A stretch of 64,000 nt of DNA from Cytobacillus massiliigabonensis (GTDB lineage: Bacteria > Bacillota > Bacilli > Bacillales > Cytobacillaceae): NCBI RefSeq assembly GCF_900199725.1, contig NZ_LT904904.1, positions 1,765,932 through 1,829,931 of the forward strand, read 5' to 3'. Of the stretch, positions 57,403 to 64,000 are shown in pieces. Below the pieces are notes generated by a model. It was not told the origin of the DNA. It saw only the letters and a list, made by a program, of their open reading frames with translations, and did no database searches. The translations under genes were made by a program, and so were the position numbers. The first letter of the stretch is position 1. Each line of letters begins with the position of its first letter.

Positions 57403-58593
57403 ATGGAGATCAAATTAGCACATCGCGTGAAATCATTAACCCCTTCTTCAACATTGGCAATTACAGCAAAGGCAAAGGAATTAAAAGCACAAGGATTTGA
57501 TGTCATTGGTTTAGGTGCAGGGGAACCTGATTTTAATACTCCGCAGCATATAATCGATGCCGCGGTCCAATCAATGAATGAAGGGCACACGAAATATACA
57601 CCTTCAGCTGGACTTCCGGCTTTAAAAAAGGAAATCGTAAATAAATTTGCTCAAGATCAAGGCATTACTTATGATTCAAGTGAAATTATTGTAACTAACG
57701 GTGCTAAGCATGCCTTATATACATTATTCCAAGCCCTGCTCGATGAGGGGGATGAAGTCATTATTCCTACACCTTATTGGGTTAGTTATCCTGAACAAGT
57801 GAAGCTTGCAGGAGGGCTACCGGTTTATATTGAAGGAAAAGAAGAAAATGATTATAAAATCACTCCTGAGCAATTAACTTCGGCACTATCTAAGAAAACA
57901 AAGGCAGTCATCATCAACTCACCGAGTAATCCAACAGGAATGCTTTATTCTCAAGCTGAGCTGGAAGCAATAGGTGAAGTTTGTTTGAAACATGAAATTT
58001 TAATTATTTCTGACGAGATATATGAAAAATTGATATATGGAACCAATAAACACGTTTCTATTGCCCAACTTTCACCAGAATTGAAAGAACAAACAATTAT
58101 TATTAATGGTGTGTCGAAATCACACTCAATGACTGGCTGGAGAATTGGCTATGCTGCAGGAAACAAAGAGCTTATTAAAGCGATGACAAATCTAGCAAGC
58201 CATAGCACATCCAATCCGACGACAACAGCTCAGTATGGCTCTATTGCTGCTTACGCAGGTTCACAGGAAATGCTTCAAGAAATGCGTGAAGCGTTCGAGC
58301 ATAGACTCAATACTATCTATGATAAATTAATTGCCATTCCTGGCTTTACATGCATAAAGCCTCAGGGAGCCTTTTATTTGTTCCCAAATGTAAGCAAGGC
58401 GTGTGAATTAACAGGATACGAAAATGTAGATGATTTCTCTCAAGCTTTATTAGAAGAAGCGATGGTTGCAGTGATTCCTGGCTCTGGATTTGGTGCGCCT
58501 AATAATATTCGTCTCTCCTATGCGACATCTCTTGATTTATTGGAAGAGGCTGTTCGCCGGATGCATCAATTTGTTGAAGGTAAACTGAAGTAA
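57403..58593 (+). CDS. aspB: Aspartate aminotransferase
   Basis: PLP enzyme interconverting oxaloacetate/glutamate and aspartate/2-oxoglutarate. The 396-aa class I (Ib) protein has GAGEPDFNTP, NSPSNPTG, SDEIYEKLIYG and the PLP lysine in NGVSKSHSMTGWRIGYAAG. CGGAGGAAG precedes the ATG. In B. subtilis asnS follows; here its place holds a repeat array and an asnS remnant. Confidence 0.95.
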   Translation: MEIKLAHRVKSLTPSSTLAITAKAKELKAQGFDVIGLGAGEPDFNTPQHIIDAAVQSMNEGHTKYTPSAGLPALKKEIVNKFAQDQGITYDSSEIIVTNGAKHALYTLFQALLDEGDEVIIPTPYWVSYPEQVKLAGGLPVYIEGKEENDYKITPEQLTSALSKKTKAVIINSPSNPTGMLYSQAELEAIGEVCLKHEILIISDEIYEKLIYGTNKHVSIAQLSPELKEQTIIINGVSKSHSMTGWRIGYAAGNKELIKAMTNLASHSTSNPTTTAQYGSIAAYAGSQEMLQEMREAFEHRLNTIYDKLIAIPGFTCIKPQGAFYLFPNVSKACELTGYENVDDFSQALLEEAMVAVIPGSGFGAPNNIRLSYATSLDLLEEAVRRMHQFVEGKLK

Positions 58594-58596
58594 TAG

Positions 58597-58630
58597 CGAG
58601 CAGGCAGCCGCATGGGGCTGCCGCTTTTTT
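58597..58630 (+). terminator. Terminator after aspB
   Basis: GGCAGCC pairs with GGCTGCC, extended by AGC/GCT with one bulged A, then TTTTTT. Confidence 0.85.
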
Positions 58631-58639
58631 ATATGGCTT

Positions 58640-58940
58640 TGGCGAATATAATTGACTGAACGGCGAAAATATCAGCTGTTACGGCGAATATAATTGAATG
58701 AACGGCGAATATATCAGCTGTTACGGCGAATATAATTGAATGAGCGGCGAATATCCCAGCTGTTACGGCGAATATAATTGAATGAACGGCGAATATATCA
58801 GCTGTTACGGCGAATATAATTGAATGAGCAGCAAATATATCAGCTGTTACGGCGAATATAATTGAATGAACGGCGAATATATCAGCTGTTACGGCGAATA
58901 TAATTGAATGAGCAGCAAATATATCAGCTGTTACGGCGAA
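58640..58940. repeat. 42-bp tandem repeat array (seven full units plus a partial)
   Basis: Units begin at 58640, 58682, 58724, 58766, 58808, 58850, 58892 and 58934 (partial), an exact 42-base period. Each unit consists of two 21-base halves, both starting CGGCGAATATA: one ends ATTGAATGAA, the other TCAGCTGTTA. From the fourth unit on, units alternate between ACGGCGAAT and GCAGCAAAT at the second half, giving an 84-base higher-order period. The minus strand is open across the array (14-residue repeat) but its GTG start has no ribosome-binding site, so I do not call a gene. Confidence 0.93.
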
Positions 58941-58945
58941 ATAAT

Positions 58946-59098
58946 ATAAAATGGTATTTAGAATTGCGTCAATATGGCCCTGTTCCACATTAAGGGTTTG
59001 AACTTGGACTTGAAAGAACAGTTGCCTGCATTAGTGGAGTTTAACATGTACGTGAAACGATCCCATTCCCATGTTTATTAAATCGATTATATTCATAA
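58946..59098 (+). pseudogene. asnS: Decayed C-terminal remnant of asparaginyl-tRNA synthetase (asnS)
   Basis: Reading 58949 onward in one frame gives KWYLELRQYGPVPH, stop, GFELGLERTVACISGV, stop, HVRETIPFPCLLNRLYS, stop at 59096-59098. This matches the AsnRS C-terminus (Y-x-DLRxYGSVPHSGFGLG, LERTVAWI, GLEHVRETIPFPR, LLNRLYP), including class II motif 3. Two nonsense codons (TAA at 58991 and 59042) and changes of conserved residues (Gly to Glu, Trp to Cys, Arg to Cys, final Pro to Ser) show it is dead. About 50 of some 430 codons remain. It sits exactly where B. subtilis has asnS, between aspB and dnaD, and begins where the tandem array stops. Confidence 0.93.
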
Positions 59099-59102
59099 TC
59101 AT

Positions 59103-59131
59103 AGAAAATCCGCTTCTTGCGGATTTTTTCT
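59103..59131 (+). terminator. Orphan terminator after the asnS remnant
   Basis: AAAATCCGC pairs with GCGGATTTT around TTCTT, followed by TTTCT. With no intact gene before it, it is best read as the old asnS terminator. Confidence 0.85.
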
Positions 59132-59218
59132 ATTAAAGCGAAGAAGCACTTGAATGTCAAGTAGCAATTAATAGGAAGGATTGCCTTTCATATTCTCCTT
59201 ACTAGCTAGGGGTGTTCA

Positions 59219-59227
59219 TGCTATACT
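59219..59227 (+). promoter_or_regulatory. Candidate extended -10 promoter of dnaD
   Basis: TG-C-TATACT stands 19 bases before the dnaD start; no -35 box is evident. Confidence 0.35.
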
Positions 59228-59245
59228 TATGAAGAGGTGTCTAGA

Positions 59246-59956
59246 ATGTCAAAAACAAGTTTATTAAAGTGGATCCAGGAAGGAAATGTAACAATCCCTG
59301 GAGTATTGCTCACTCATTATAAAGAGATGAATTTAGATGAAAATGAGCTTGTGCTTATACTGCAAGTAATCTCCTTTATTGAAAATGGAAATGAATTTCC
59401 TACTCCCTTTGAATTATCTTCCCGCATGACAATATCCGTTTCGGTTTGTACTGAAATTCTCCGAAAATTAGTTCAAAAAGGATTTATTGATATTAAAGAA
59501 AGCTATTCGGGAGACGATGTTCGATATGAAAGATATGATGTGGAACCGCTATGGGAAAAGCTAATTGATTACTTTCTGCTTCGAAGCAAACAGGAAGCTG
59601 TGATTGCAAATCAACAAAATGAAACAGATTTGTATACTTGCTTTGAACAAGAATTCGGTCGCCCGTTATCTCCATTCGAATGTGAATCACTTGCTATGTG
59701 GATGGATGATGATCATCATGACCCGCATATTATTAAAGCAGCCTTAAGGGAAGCAGTTATTTCTGGCAAGCTAAATTTCCGTTATATTGATCGAATTTTA
59801 TTTGAATGGAAAAAGAATGGAATTAAAACGATTGAACAAGCAAAAAGCTATGGGAAGAAATTCAGACAAAATCAAGCACCGCAGCGAAACAAACAAAGTG
59901 AGGAATCGAATCCAACTTTAAAATCCGTTCCGTTTTATAATTGGCTTGAACAATAA
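59246..59956 (+). CDS. dnaD: DNA replication initiation/restart protein DnaD
   Basis: Primosomal protein that works with DnaA/PriA, DnaB and DnaI to load the helicase. The 236-aa protein has an N-terminal winged-helix DDBH1 domain (about 1-110) and a C-terminal DDBH2 domain (about 128-200) with the YxxxIxxxW-like motif at FRYIDRILFEWKKNGI. GAAGAGGTG precedes the ATG at 59246. Confidence 0.93.
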   Translation: MSKTSLLKWIQEGNVTIPGVLLTHYKEMNLDENELVLILQVISFIENGNEFPTPFELSSRMTISVSVCTEILRKLVQKGFIDIKESYSGDDVRYERYDVEPLWEKLIDYFLLRSKQEAVIANQQNETDLYTCFEQEFGRPLSPFECESLAMWMDDDHHDPHIIKAALREAVISGKLNFRYIDRILFEWKKNGIKTIEQAKSYGKKFRQNQAPQRNKQSEESNPTLKSVPFYNWLEQ

Positions 59957-59981
59957 TTAGAATAAGTAAGTGGTGAGATAC

Positions 59982-60635
59982 ATGTTAAATAAAACGCAAA
60001 TTAGATTTTGCCTTGATCAAATGGGCGAAATGTTTCCTGATGCACATTGTGAATTAAATCATTCCAATCCTTTCGAACTAGTCATTGCCGTCGCTTTATC
60101 TGCACAATGTACGGATGTTTTAGTAAATAAAGTAACAAAAAATCTATTTCAAAAATATAAAACACCTGAAGACTATTTAAATGTTTCCTTAGAGGAGCTG
60201 CAAGGGGATATACGTTCAATCGGATTGTATCGAAATAAAGCAAAGAACATACAGAAATTATGCCGGATGCTTCTCGATGAATACGGAGGCATCGTCCCGC
60301 ATGATCGGGATGAATTAACGAAATTGCCTGGAGTCGGACGGAAAACAGCAAATGTTGTTGTCTCAGTGGCTTTCGGTATTCCAGCAATCGCGGTTGATAC
60401 ACATGTAGAGCGAGTTAGCAAAAGATTAGCCTTTTGCAGATGGAAGGACTCTGTTTTAGAAGTAGAAAAGACATTGATGAAAAAAGTACCAATGGATGAA
60501 TGGTCTGTTACACATCACCGCATGATTTTTTTTGGAAGGTATCATTGTAAGGCACAAAACCCCCAATGTCCTGTATGTCCATTGCTTGAACTTTGTAGAG
60601 AAGGGAAAAAGCGGATGAAGGAGAAAGGTCAATAA
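59982..60635 (+). CDS. nth: Endonuclease III
   Basis: DNA glycosylase/AP lyase for oxidised pyrimidines. The 217-aa protein has the HhH motif LPGVGRKTANVVVSVAFG with catalytic Lys, the catalytic Asp in AVDTHVERVSKRL, and the C-terminal [4Fe-4S] cysteines in CKAQNPQCPVCPLLELC. The ATG at 59982 matches family N-termini; the GTGs at 59970 and 59973 lie within the GGTGAG site. Confidence 0.95.
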   Translation: MLNKTQIRFCLDQMGEMFPDAHCELNHSNPFELVIAVALSAQCTDVLVNKVTKNLFQKYKTPEDYLNVSLEELQGDIRSIGLYRNKAKNIQKLCRMLLDEYGGIVPHDRDELTKLPGVGRKTANVVVSVAFGIPAIAVDTHVERVSKRLAFCRWKDSVLEVEKTLMKKVPMDEWSVTHHRMIFFGRYHCKAQNPQCPVCPLLELCREGKKRMKEKGQ

Positions 60636-61159
60636 TGAGTGAGCAGATAAAATTATCCATTCCTGATGAATTGAATAATCCTTTCTTTTTTTCTGCAAAT
60701 GAAGAAATGATTGTTGAAAAGGATCAATTGCAAAATAAGGTACTAAATATTCCTTTTCTATATGAAGCAGCTTTTTATGCAAATATTGAGGCGCTAAAGC
60801 CTTGGCAATTCCATGAAGACTTTGTTCCGCTAATAAAAAATGAGTGGGAAAACGAAAAAAATAACCTAGAGCAAATCTTTAAAGAAAGAAGATATAAAGA
60901 TGCCATTTTACCAATGCAAAAAGGAGTTGGCCTCTTTTTTCAGTTTGTTTACTGGGCAAATGGACAGCCTGTGAATTTTGGTCTGCCATTATTAAGTAAA
61001 TCATTAAAGGTACAGCCTGTTAATTTGGGAGAGAGAATCGGTTTCATCATTCAGCGCCCAGCTCTTTACCATTCCTTTATCCAATTAAATGAGCTCATGA
61101 CAGAAATGGAAAAGCAATATGTCAAGTATTTGGCCATCAAAAAAGCGTCAAAGCAATAG
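60635..61159 (+). CDS. ypoC: YpoC protein
   Basis: The 174-aa soluble protein overlaps the nth stop by one base (TAATG) and has AGGAGAAAGG upstream. It is the usual gene between nth and ponA in Bacillus. No motif of known function is visible. Confidence 0.83.
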   Translation: MSEQIKLSIPDELNNPFFFSANEEMIVEKDQLQNKVLNIPFLYEAAFYANIEALKPWQFHEDFVPLIKNEWENEKNNLEQIFKERRYKDAILPMQKGVGLFFQFVYWANGQPVNFGLPLLSKSLKVQPVNLGERIGFIIQRPALYHSFIQLNELMTEMEKQYVKYLAIKKASKQ

Positions 61160-61176
61160 CTTATGACGCTTTTTTG
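61138..61176. terminator. Bidirectional terminator between ypoC and ponA
   Basis: AAAAGCGTCA (within the ypoC 3' end) pairs with TGACGCTTTT. Both flanks are A- or T-rich, so it can end both convergent genes. Confidence 0.85.
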
Positions 61177-61187
61177 ATATTCATTTT

Positions 61188-63839
61188 TTATTGTCCATCT
61201 GTGCCTTGGGTGCCATCTGGATTCGTTGATCCGTTGTCAGATCCTTCTCCGCCTGAGCTGTTTCCGTCACCTTGGCTATTCCCATTTCCGTTATTGTTTC
61301 CATTTCCATTATTGTTTCCGTCACCCCAGCCAGAGCCGGATCCATTTCCGTTTCCATTATTTCCATTATTTCCGTTATTTCCTGGCGTTCCGTCTTCTAT
61401 CTCTTCTTCATCATCAAAGTCGTCCATAGGATCACCGTCCCCAAATCCATCATCAATTTCAGAATCTGGAATAGGTATTTCAACCTTTACAGTAGCTGGA
61501 TCACTGCGCATTTCACCACGAATGGCAATTACCTTAAATTGATAGATGCCTCCTGGTACAGGGTTGGCAATTTTTATGCCTTTTTCAGTTACAACCTGCA
61601 GTGGTTGCTCCGTTCCATCGTTTAGTGCAACGGATACTTCAAATTGAACATCCCCAGATTCCTCAGGATATTCCCATGTTAATGCGATCTCATTTGTCAG
61701 TTCATCATAAGAACCATTTACATTAACAGGCGAATCAAGTCTTTCAAATTTATCAGATACCTCTTTAGGTGCTTCGCCTTTTACCGCATACTCGTAAATG
61801 ATCTGATCTTTTGGTGTAAACTCACTAGCAAGCTTTGCAGGCATGGATCCTTTTTCAATTGCGACCTTTTCAACACTGTTTGGCATTTTAAAGTCAGGTG
61901 TATCTATATCTTCTGAAACATATGCCATTAAATTCTTGAATAATTCTTGCGCAATTTTTTGATCATTAGGAGCAATCGAACTCTTCATGTTAGGATATCC
62001 TGTCCAAATGGCTGCTGTATAATTTGTCGTATAGCCAGCAAACCAAATATCAGGAACACCGCCGCTTTGGATCTGCCACTCTTTCTTTTCTTTAGAAGAA
62101 TAGTTTGTTGTACCTGTTTTTCCTGCTAAATGAAGGTTTGGCACATTTGCTCGTTTCCCAGTCCCAAAGGAATCTTTCACAACACTTTTTAAGACGTCAG
62201 TGATCATGAACGCTGTATAATCCTGCATAACTGCCTCAGACTTCGGTGTTGCATCAATTGTTGTTTTGTCTCGCATTTCAATTTTCTTTATGGAATGCGG
62301 CTCGGTATAGAAGCCTTCGTTGCCAAAAGCACTATAAGCCCCAGCCATTTCTAATGATGAAACTTCCTCAGTACCAATCGCACTGGATTCATAGACTTCA
62401 TCCATATCAATGCCCAGATTATTAACGAATTCCTTTGCCTTATCTAAGCCGACCTCTTTTTCTACAGCCTGCAAGGTTTGCAGGGCAGCCGTATTACGCG
62501 AACGCGCTAACGCTTCCCGTAATGACATTTTCCCCATATGTTTTCGGTCCCAGTTATTCATCTGCTGACCGCTTGAATAGGTGGTAGGCTTATCATCAAG
62601 CGTATGATAAGTTCCCCATTTTAAATATTCAATTGCTGGACCGTAATCCATAATTGGTTTAAATGTCGAGCCCGCTTGACGTTTTGAATCGGTAGCATAA
62701 TTAAATCCTCTTTTTACTTCTTGATTTCTGCCGCCGCCAATTGCTCTAATTTCCCCAGTTTTTGTATCAAGAAGCGTAATCCCTGCTTGAAATTCATCAT
62801 TTGGAAATTGAACAATATCGTTTGAATCAAGCATTTTTTCGACATAGTCCTGTGCTTTCGTATCTAGTGTTGTATAAATGGTTAGCCCATCAGAAGAGAT
62901 ATCTAAATCAGGATATTTACTTTCTACTTCTTCAATTACAACATCAACAAAAGAGTCATATGGTGCATCATTTCTTTTTCGGTCTTCTTCCTTGACTAGA
63001 CTTGATTCAACGGGGATGGCTTGAGCCGCCTCCATTTCTTCCTTCGTAATAAACCCGTGCTGATTCATTAATGAAAGAACAATATTTCTTCTCTTTTCCG
63101 CACGGTCAGGATGCTTAAATGGATTGTAGTTTTCAGGGCTTTGCGGCATCCCAGCAAGCAGTGCTGCCTCATGCAGTTCTAATTCATCAAGTTCTTTGCC
63201 AAAATAAATATGGGAAGCGGTTAATACACCATGGCTTCGTTCCGACATCCATATTTTATTGACATACATTTCAAAAATTTGCTGTTTTGTATATTTTCGT
63301 TCTAGCTGGAAAGCAAGCCATGCCTCCTGTGCTTTTCTGCTTAATGTTTTTTCATTATTAAGGAAGGAATTCTTCACAACCTGCTGTGTAATCGTACTAG
63401 CTCCCTCTGAGCCAAAGCCACGTGTGACGTTAGCGAGCACTGCTCCGCCTAAGCGAATTAAATCCATACCGTTATGCTTATAGAACCGGACATCTTCTGT
63501 AGCGAGAAATGCATCTTCAACTAATTTAGGAACGTCCTCATAATTAACATATTCCCGATTTTCTAAGCCAACTTCGGTAATAAGCTCACCATTAATATCG
63601 AGGATTTTTGATGAGATAGGATCCTTCAACGCCTTTTCATCAAGCTTAGGTGCATCCTTTACCATAAAGGCAAAGGTAGCAGCACCAACTAACATACCTA
63701 TAATGCCAAGGGCTATTAATATTAAAAAGATCCGTTTGAAAATTCCTTTAGAAGGCTGTTTTCCTTTTCCGCCTTTTCTCTTTTGTTTAGAAGCATGCTG
63801 TTTTCTGCGCTCCTCTCTTGATTGATAATTCTCTGCCAT
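61188..63839 (-). CDS. ponA: Class A penicillin-binding protein PBP1A/1B
   Basis: Bifunctional glycosyltransferase/transpeptidase for peptidoglycan synthesis. The 883-aa protein has a basic cytoplasmic tail, one membrane anchor (about 35-60), a GT51 domain with catalytic Glu115 in EDVRFYKHNG, a transpeptidase domain with Ser391 (STFK), SRN at 447-449 and KTGT at 574-577, a fibronectin type III-like domain (about 695-790), and an acidic then Gly/Asn/Ser-rich tail of about 70 residues. AGAAAGGATG precedes the ATG. recU is expected upstream, beyond the window. Confidence 0.95.
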   Translation of the reverse strand: MAENYQSREERRKQHASKQKRKGGKGKQPSKGIFKRIFLILIALGIIGMLVGAATFAFMVKDAPKLDEKALKDPISSKILDINGELITEVGLENREYVNYEDVPKLVEDAFLATEDVRFYKHNGMDLIRLGGAVLANVTRGFGSEGASTITQQVVKNSFLNNEKTLSRKAQEAWLAFQLERKYTKQQIFEMYVNKIWMSERSHGVLTASHIYFGKELDELELHEAALLAGMPQSPENYNPFKHPDRAEKRRNIVLSLMNQHGFITKEEMEAAQAIPVESSLVKEEDRKRNDAPYDSFVDVVIEEVESKYPDLDISSDGLTIYTTLDTKAQDYVEKMLDSNDIVQFPNDEFQAGITLLDTKTGEIRAIGGGRNQEVKRGFNYATDSKRQAGSTFKPIMDYGPAIEYLKWGTYHTLDDKPTTYSSGQQMNNWDRKHMGKMSLREALARSRNTAALQTLQAVEKEVGLDKAKEFVNNLGIDMDEVYESSAIGTEEVSSLEMAGAYSAFGNEGFYTEPHSIKKIEMRDKTTIDATPKSEAVMQDYTAFMITDVLKSVVKDSFGTGKRANVPNLHLAGKTGTTNYSSKEKKEWQIQSGGVPDIWFAGYTTNYTAAIWTGYPNMKSSIAPNDQKIAQELFKNLMAYVSEDIDTPDFKMPNSVEKVAIEKGSMPAKLASEFTPKDQIIYEYAVKGEAPKEVSDKFERLDSPVNVNGSYDELTNEIALTWEYPEESGDVQFEVSVALNDGTEQPLQVVTEKGIKIANPVPGGIYQFKVIAIRGEMRSDPATVKVEIPIPDSEIDDGFGDGDPMDDFDDEEEIEDGTPGNNGNNGNNGNGNGSGSGWGDGNNNGNGNNNGNGNSQGDGNSSGGEGSDNGSTNPDGTQGTDGQ

Positions 63840-63889
63840 ATCTATTCATCCTTTCTGATGGGGCTGATCAAGGCGCTTTTCATTATTTA

Positions 63890-64000
63890 TTGTCTAGCTC
63901 AGGCTTCTAGGGCTCAAGGTCTTAAGCCTATCCGTCAAGAAGGTTAAAGAGCAACCTTTGCCAGCTCGTCTTAATCTTGTCGCCACTAAACAGTCGCCTT
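63890..64000 (+). repeat. Interspersed repeat family 1, copy upstream of ponA (runs off the window)
   Basis: Starts TTGTCTAGCTCAGGCTTCTAG, shares the CCGTCAAGAAGGTTAAAG and CAACCTTTGCCAGCTCG blocks with the hbs-leader copy, and reaches ACAGTCGCCTT at the last base. A short tail-like fragment (GATCAAGGCGCTTTT, 63867-63881) precedes it, suggesting a partial copy in front. Confidence 0.72.

Noticed and set aside
58640-58940. Tandem array as a CRISPR
   Set aside because: There are no unique spacers; the 21/42-base units follow each other directly and no cas gene is present.
61174-61542. Pro/Phe/Ser-rich plus-strand reading frame opposite the ponA tail
   Set aside because: It is the complement of the low-complexity Gly/Asn tail; no ribosome-binding site and no sensible protein composition.

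Overview
The window is a stretch of chromosome from an endospore-forming member of the Bacillaceae (low-GC Firmicutes). Spore genes (sleB-ypeB, spoIVA, ypjB, a YIEGIA-family pair), bacillithiol genes (ypdA, bshB1, bshA), TRAP (mtrB), a heptaprenyl diphosphate synthase and the Bacillus-type menaquinol:cytochrome c reductase (qcrABC) all point there. Gene order follows the gudB-to-ponA segment of Bacillus subtilis closely. The departures (no trp operon between aroH and hisC, an LnrJKLMN-like cassette after ndk, a yugP-like gene after ypjB, a decayed asnS, many interspersed repeats) suggest a Bacillaceae genus outside the subtilis group. No rRNA, tRNA, prophage or CRISPR was found.

Layout. 1-2.3 kb: end of glutamate dehydrogenase, ypdA, and an asparaginase on the minus strand. 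2.5-6.5 kb: prsW, the germination pair sleB-ypeB, the PilZ protein ypfA and small ypfB. 6.7-10.5 kb: cmk, plsC, an S1-domain protein, type 2 IPP isomerase, and a small minus-strand ypzI. 10.6-18.1 kb: yphA, seaA, ypzH, der, gpsA, yphE, yphF, spoIVA. 18.6-23.4 kb: hbs, folE, mtrB, hepS-menG-hepT, ndk. 23.6-28.8 kb: a two-component system plus a three-gene ABC-2 exporter resembling LnrJKLMN. 28.9-36.2 kb: cheR and the aromatic run aroF-aroB-aroH-hisC-tyrA-aroE. 36.4-39.8 kb: a degenerate amidohydrolase-like gene, ypiA, ypiB, ypiF. 40-42 kb: qcrABC. 42-45.3 kb: ypjA, ypjB, a yugP-like metallopeptidase, ypjC (minus). 45.5-51.1 kb: a tight operon ypjD-dapB-mgsA-bshB1-bshA-cca-birA. 51.1-53.4 kb: panBCD behind a structured leader. 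53.6-58.6 kb: dinG, ypmA, ypmB, aspB. 58.6-59.1 kb: a 42-bp tandem array and the remains of asnS. 59.2-61.2 kb: dnaD, nth, ypoC. 61.2-63.8 kb: ponA (minus).

The most notable observations: (1) a roughly 50-codon, stop-interrupted C-terminal remnant of asparaginyl-tRNA synthetase between aspB and dnaD, so the ancestral asnS was lost here; (2) directly upstream of it, seven full 42-bp repeats built from two 21-bp half-units; (3) a panB leader with mutually exclusive 10-bp terminator and antiterminator pairings; (4) two unrelated families of interspersed intergenic repeats, one copy of which lies inside the probable hbs mRNA leader. Functional calls rest on recognition of protein motifs, length and gene order; no database search was run.
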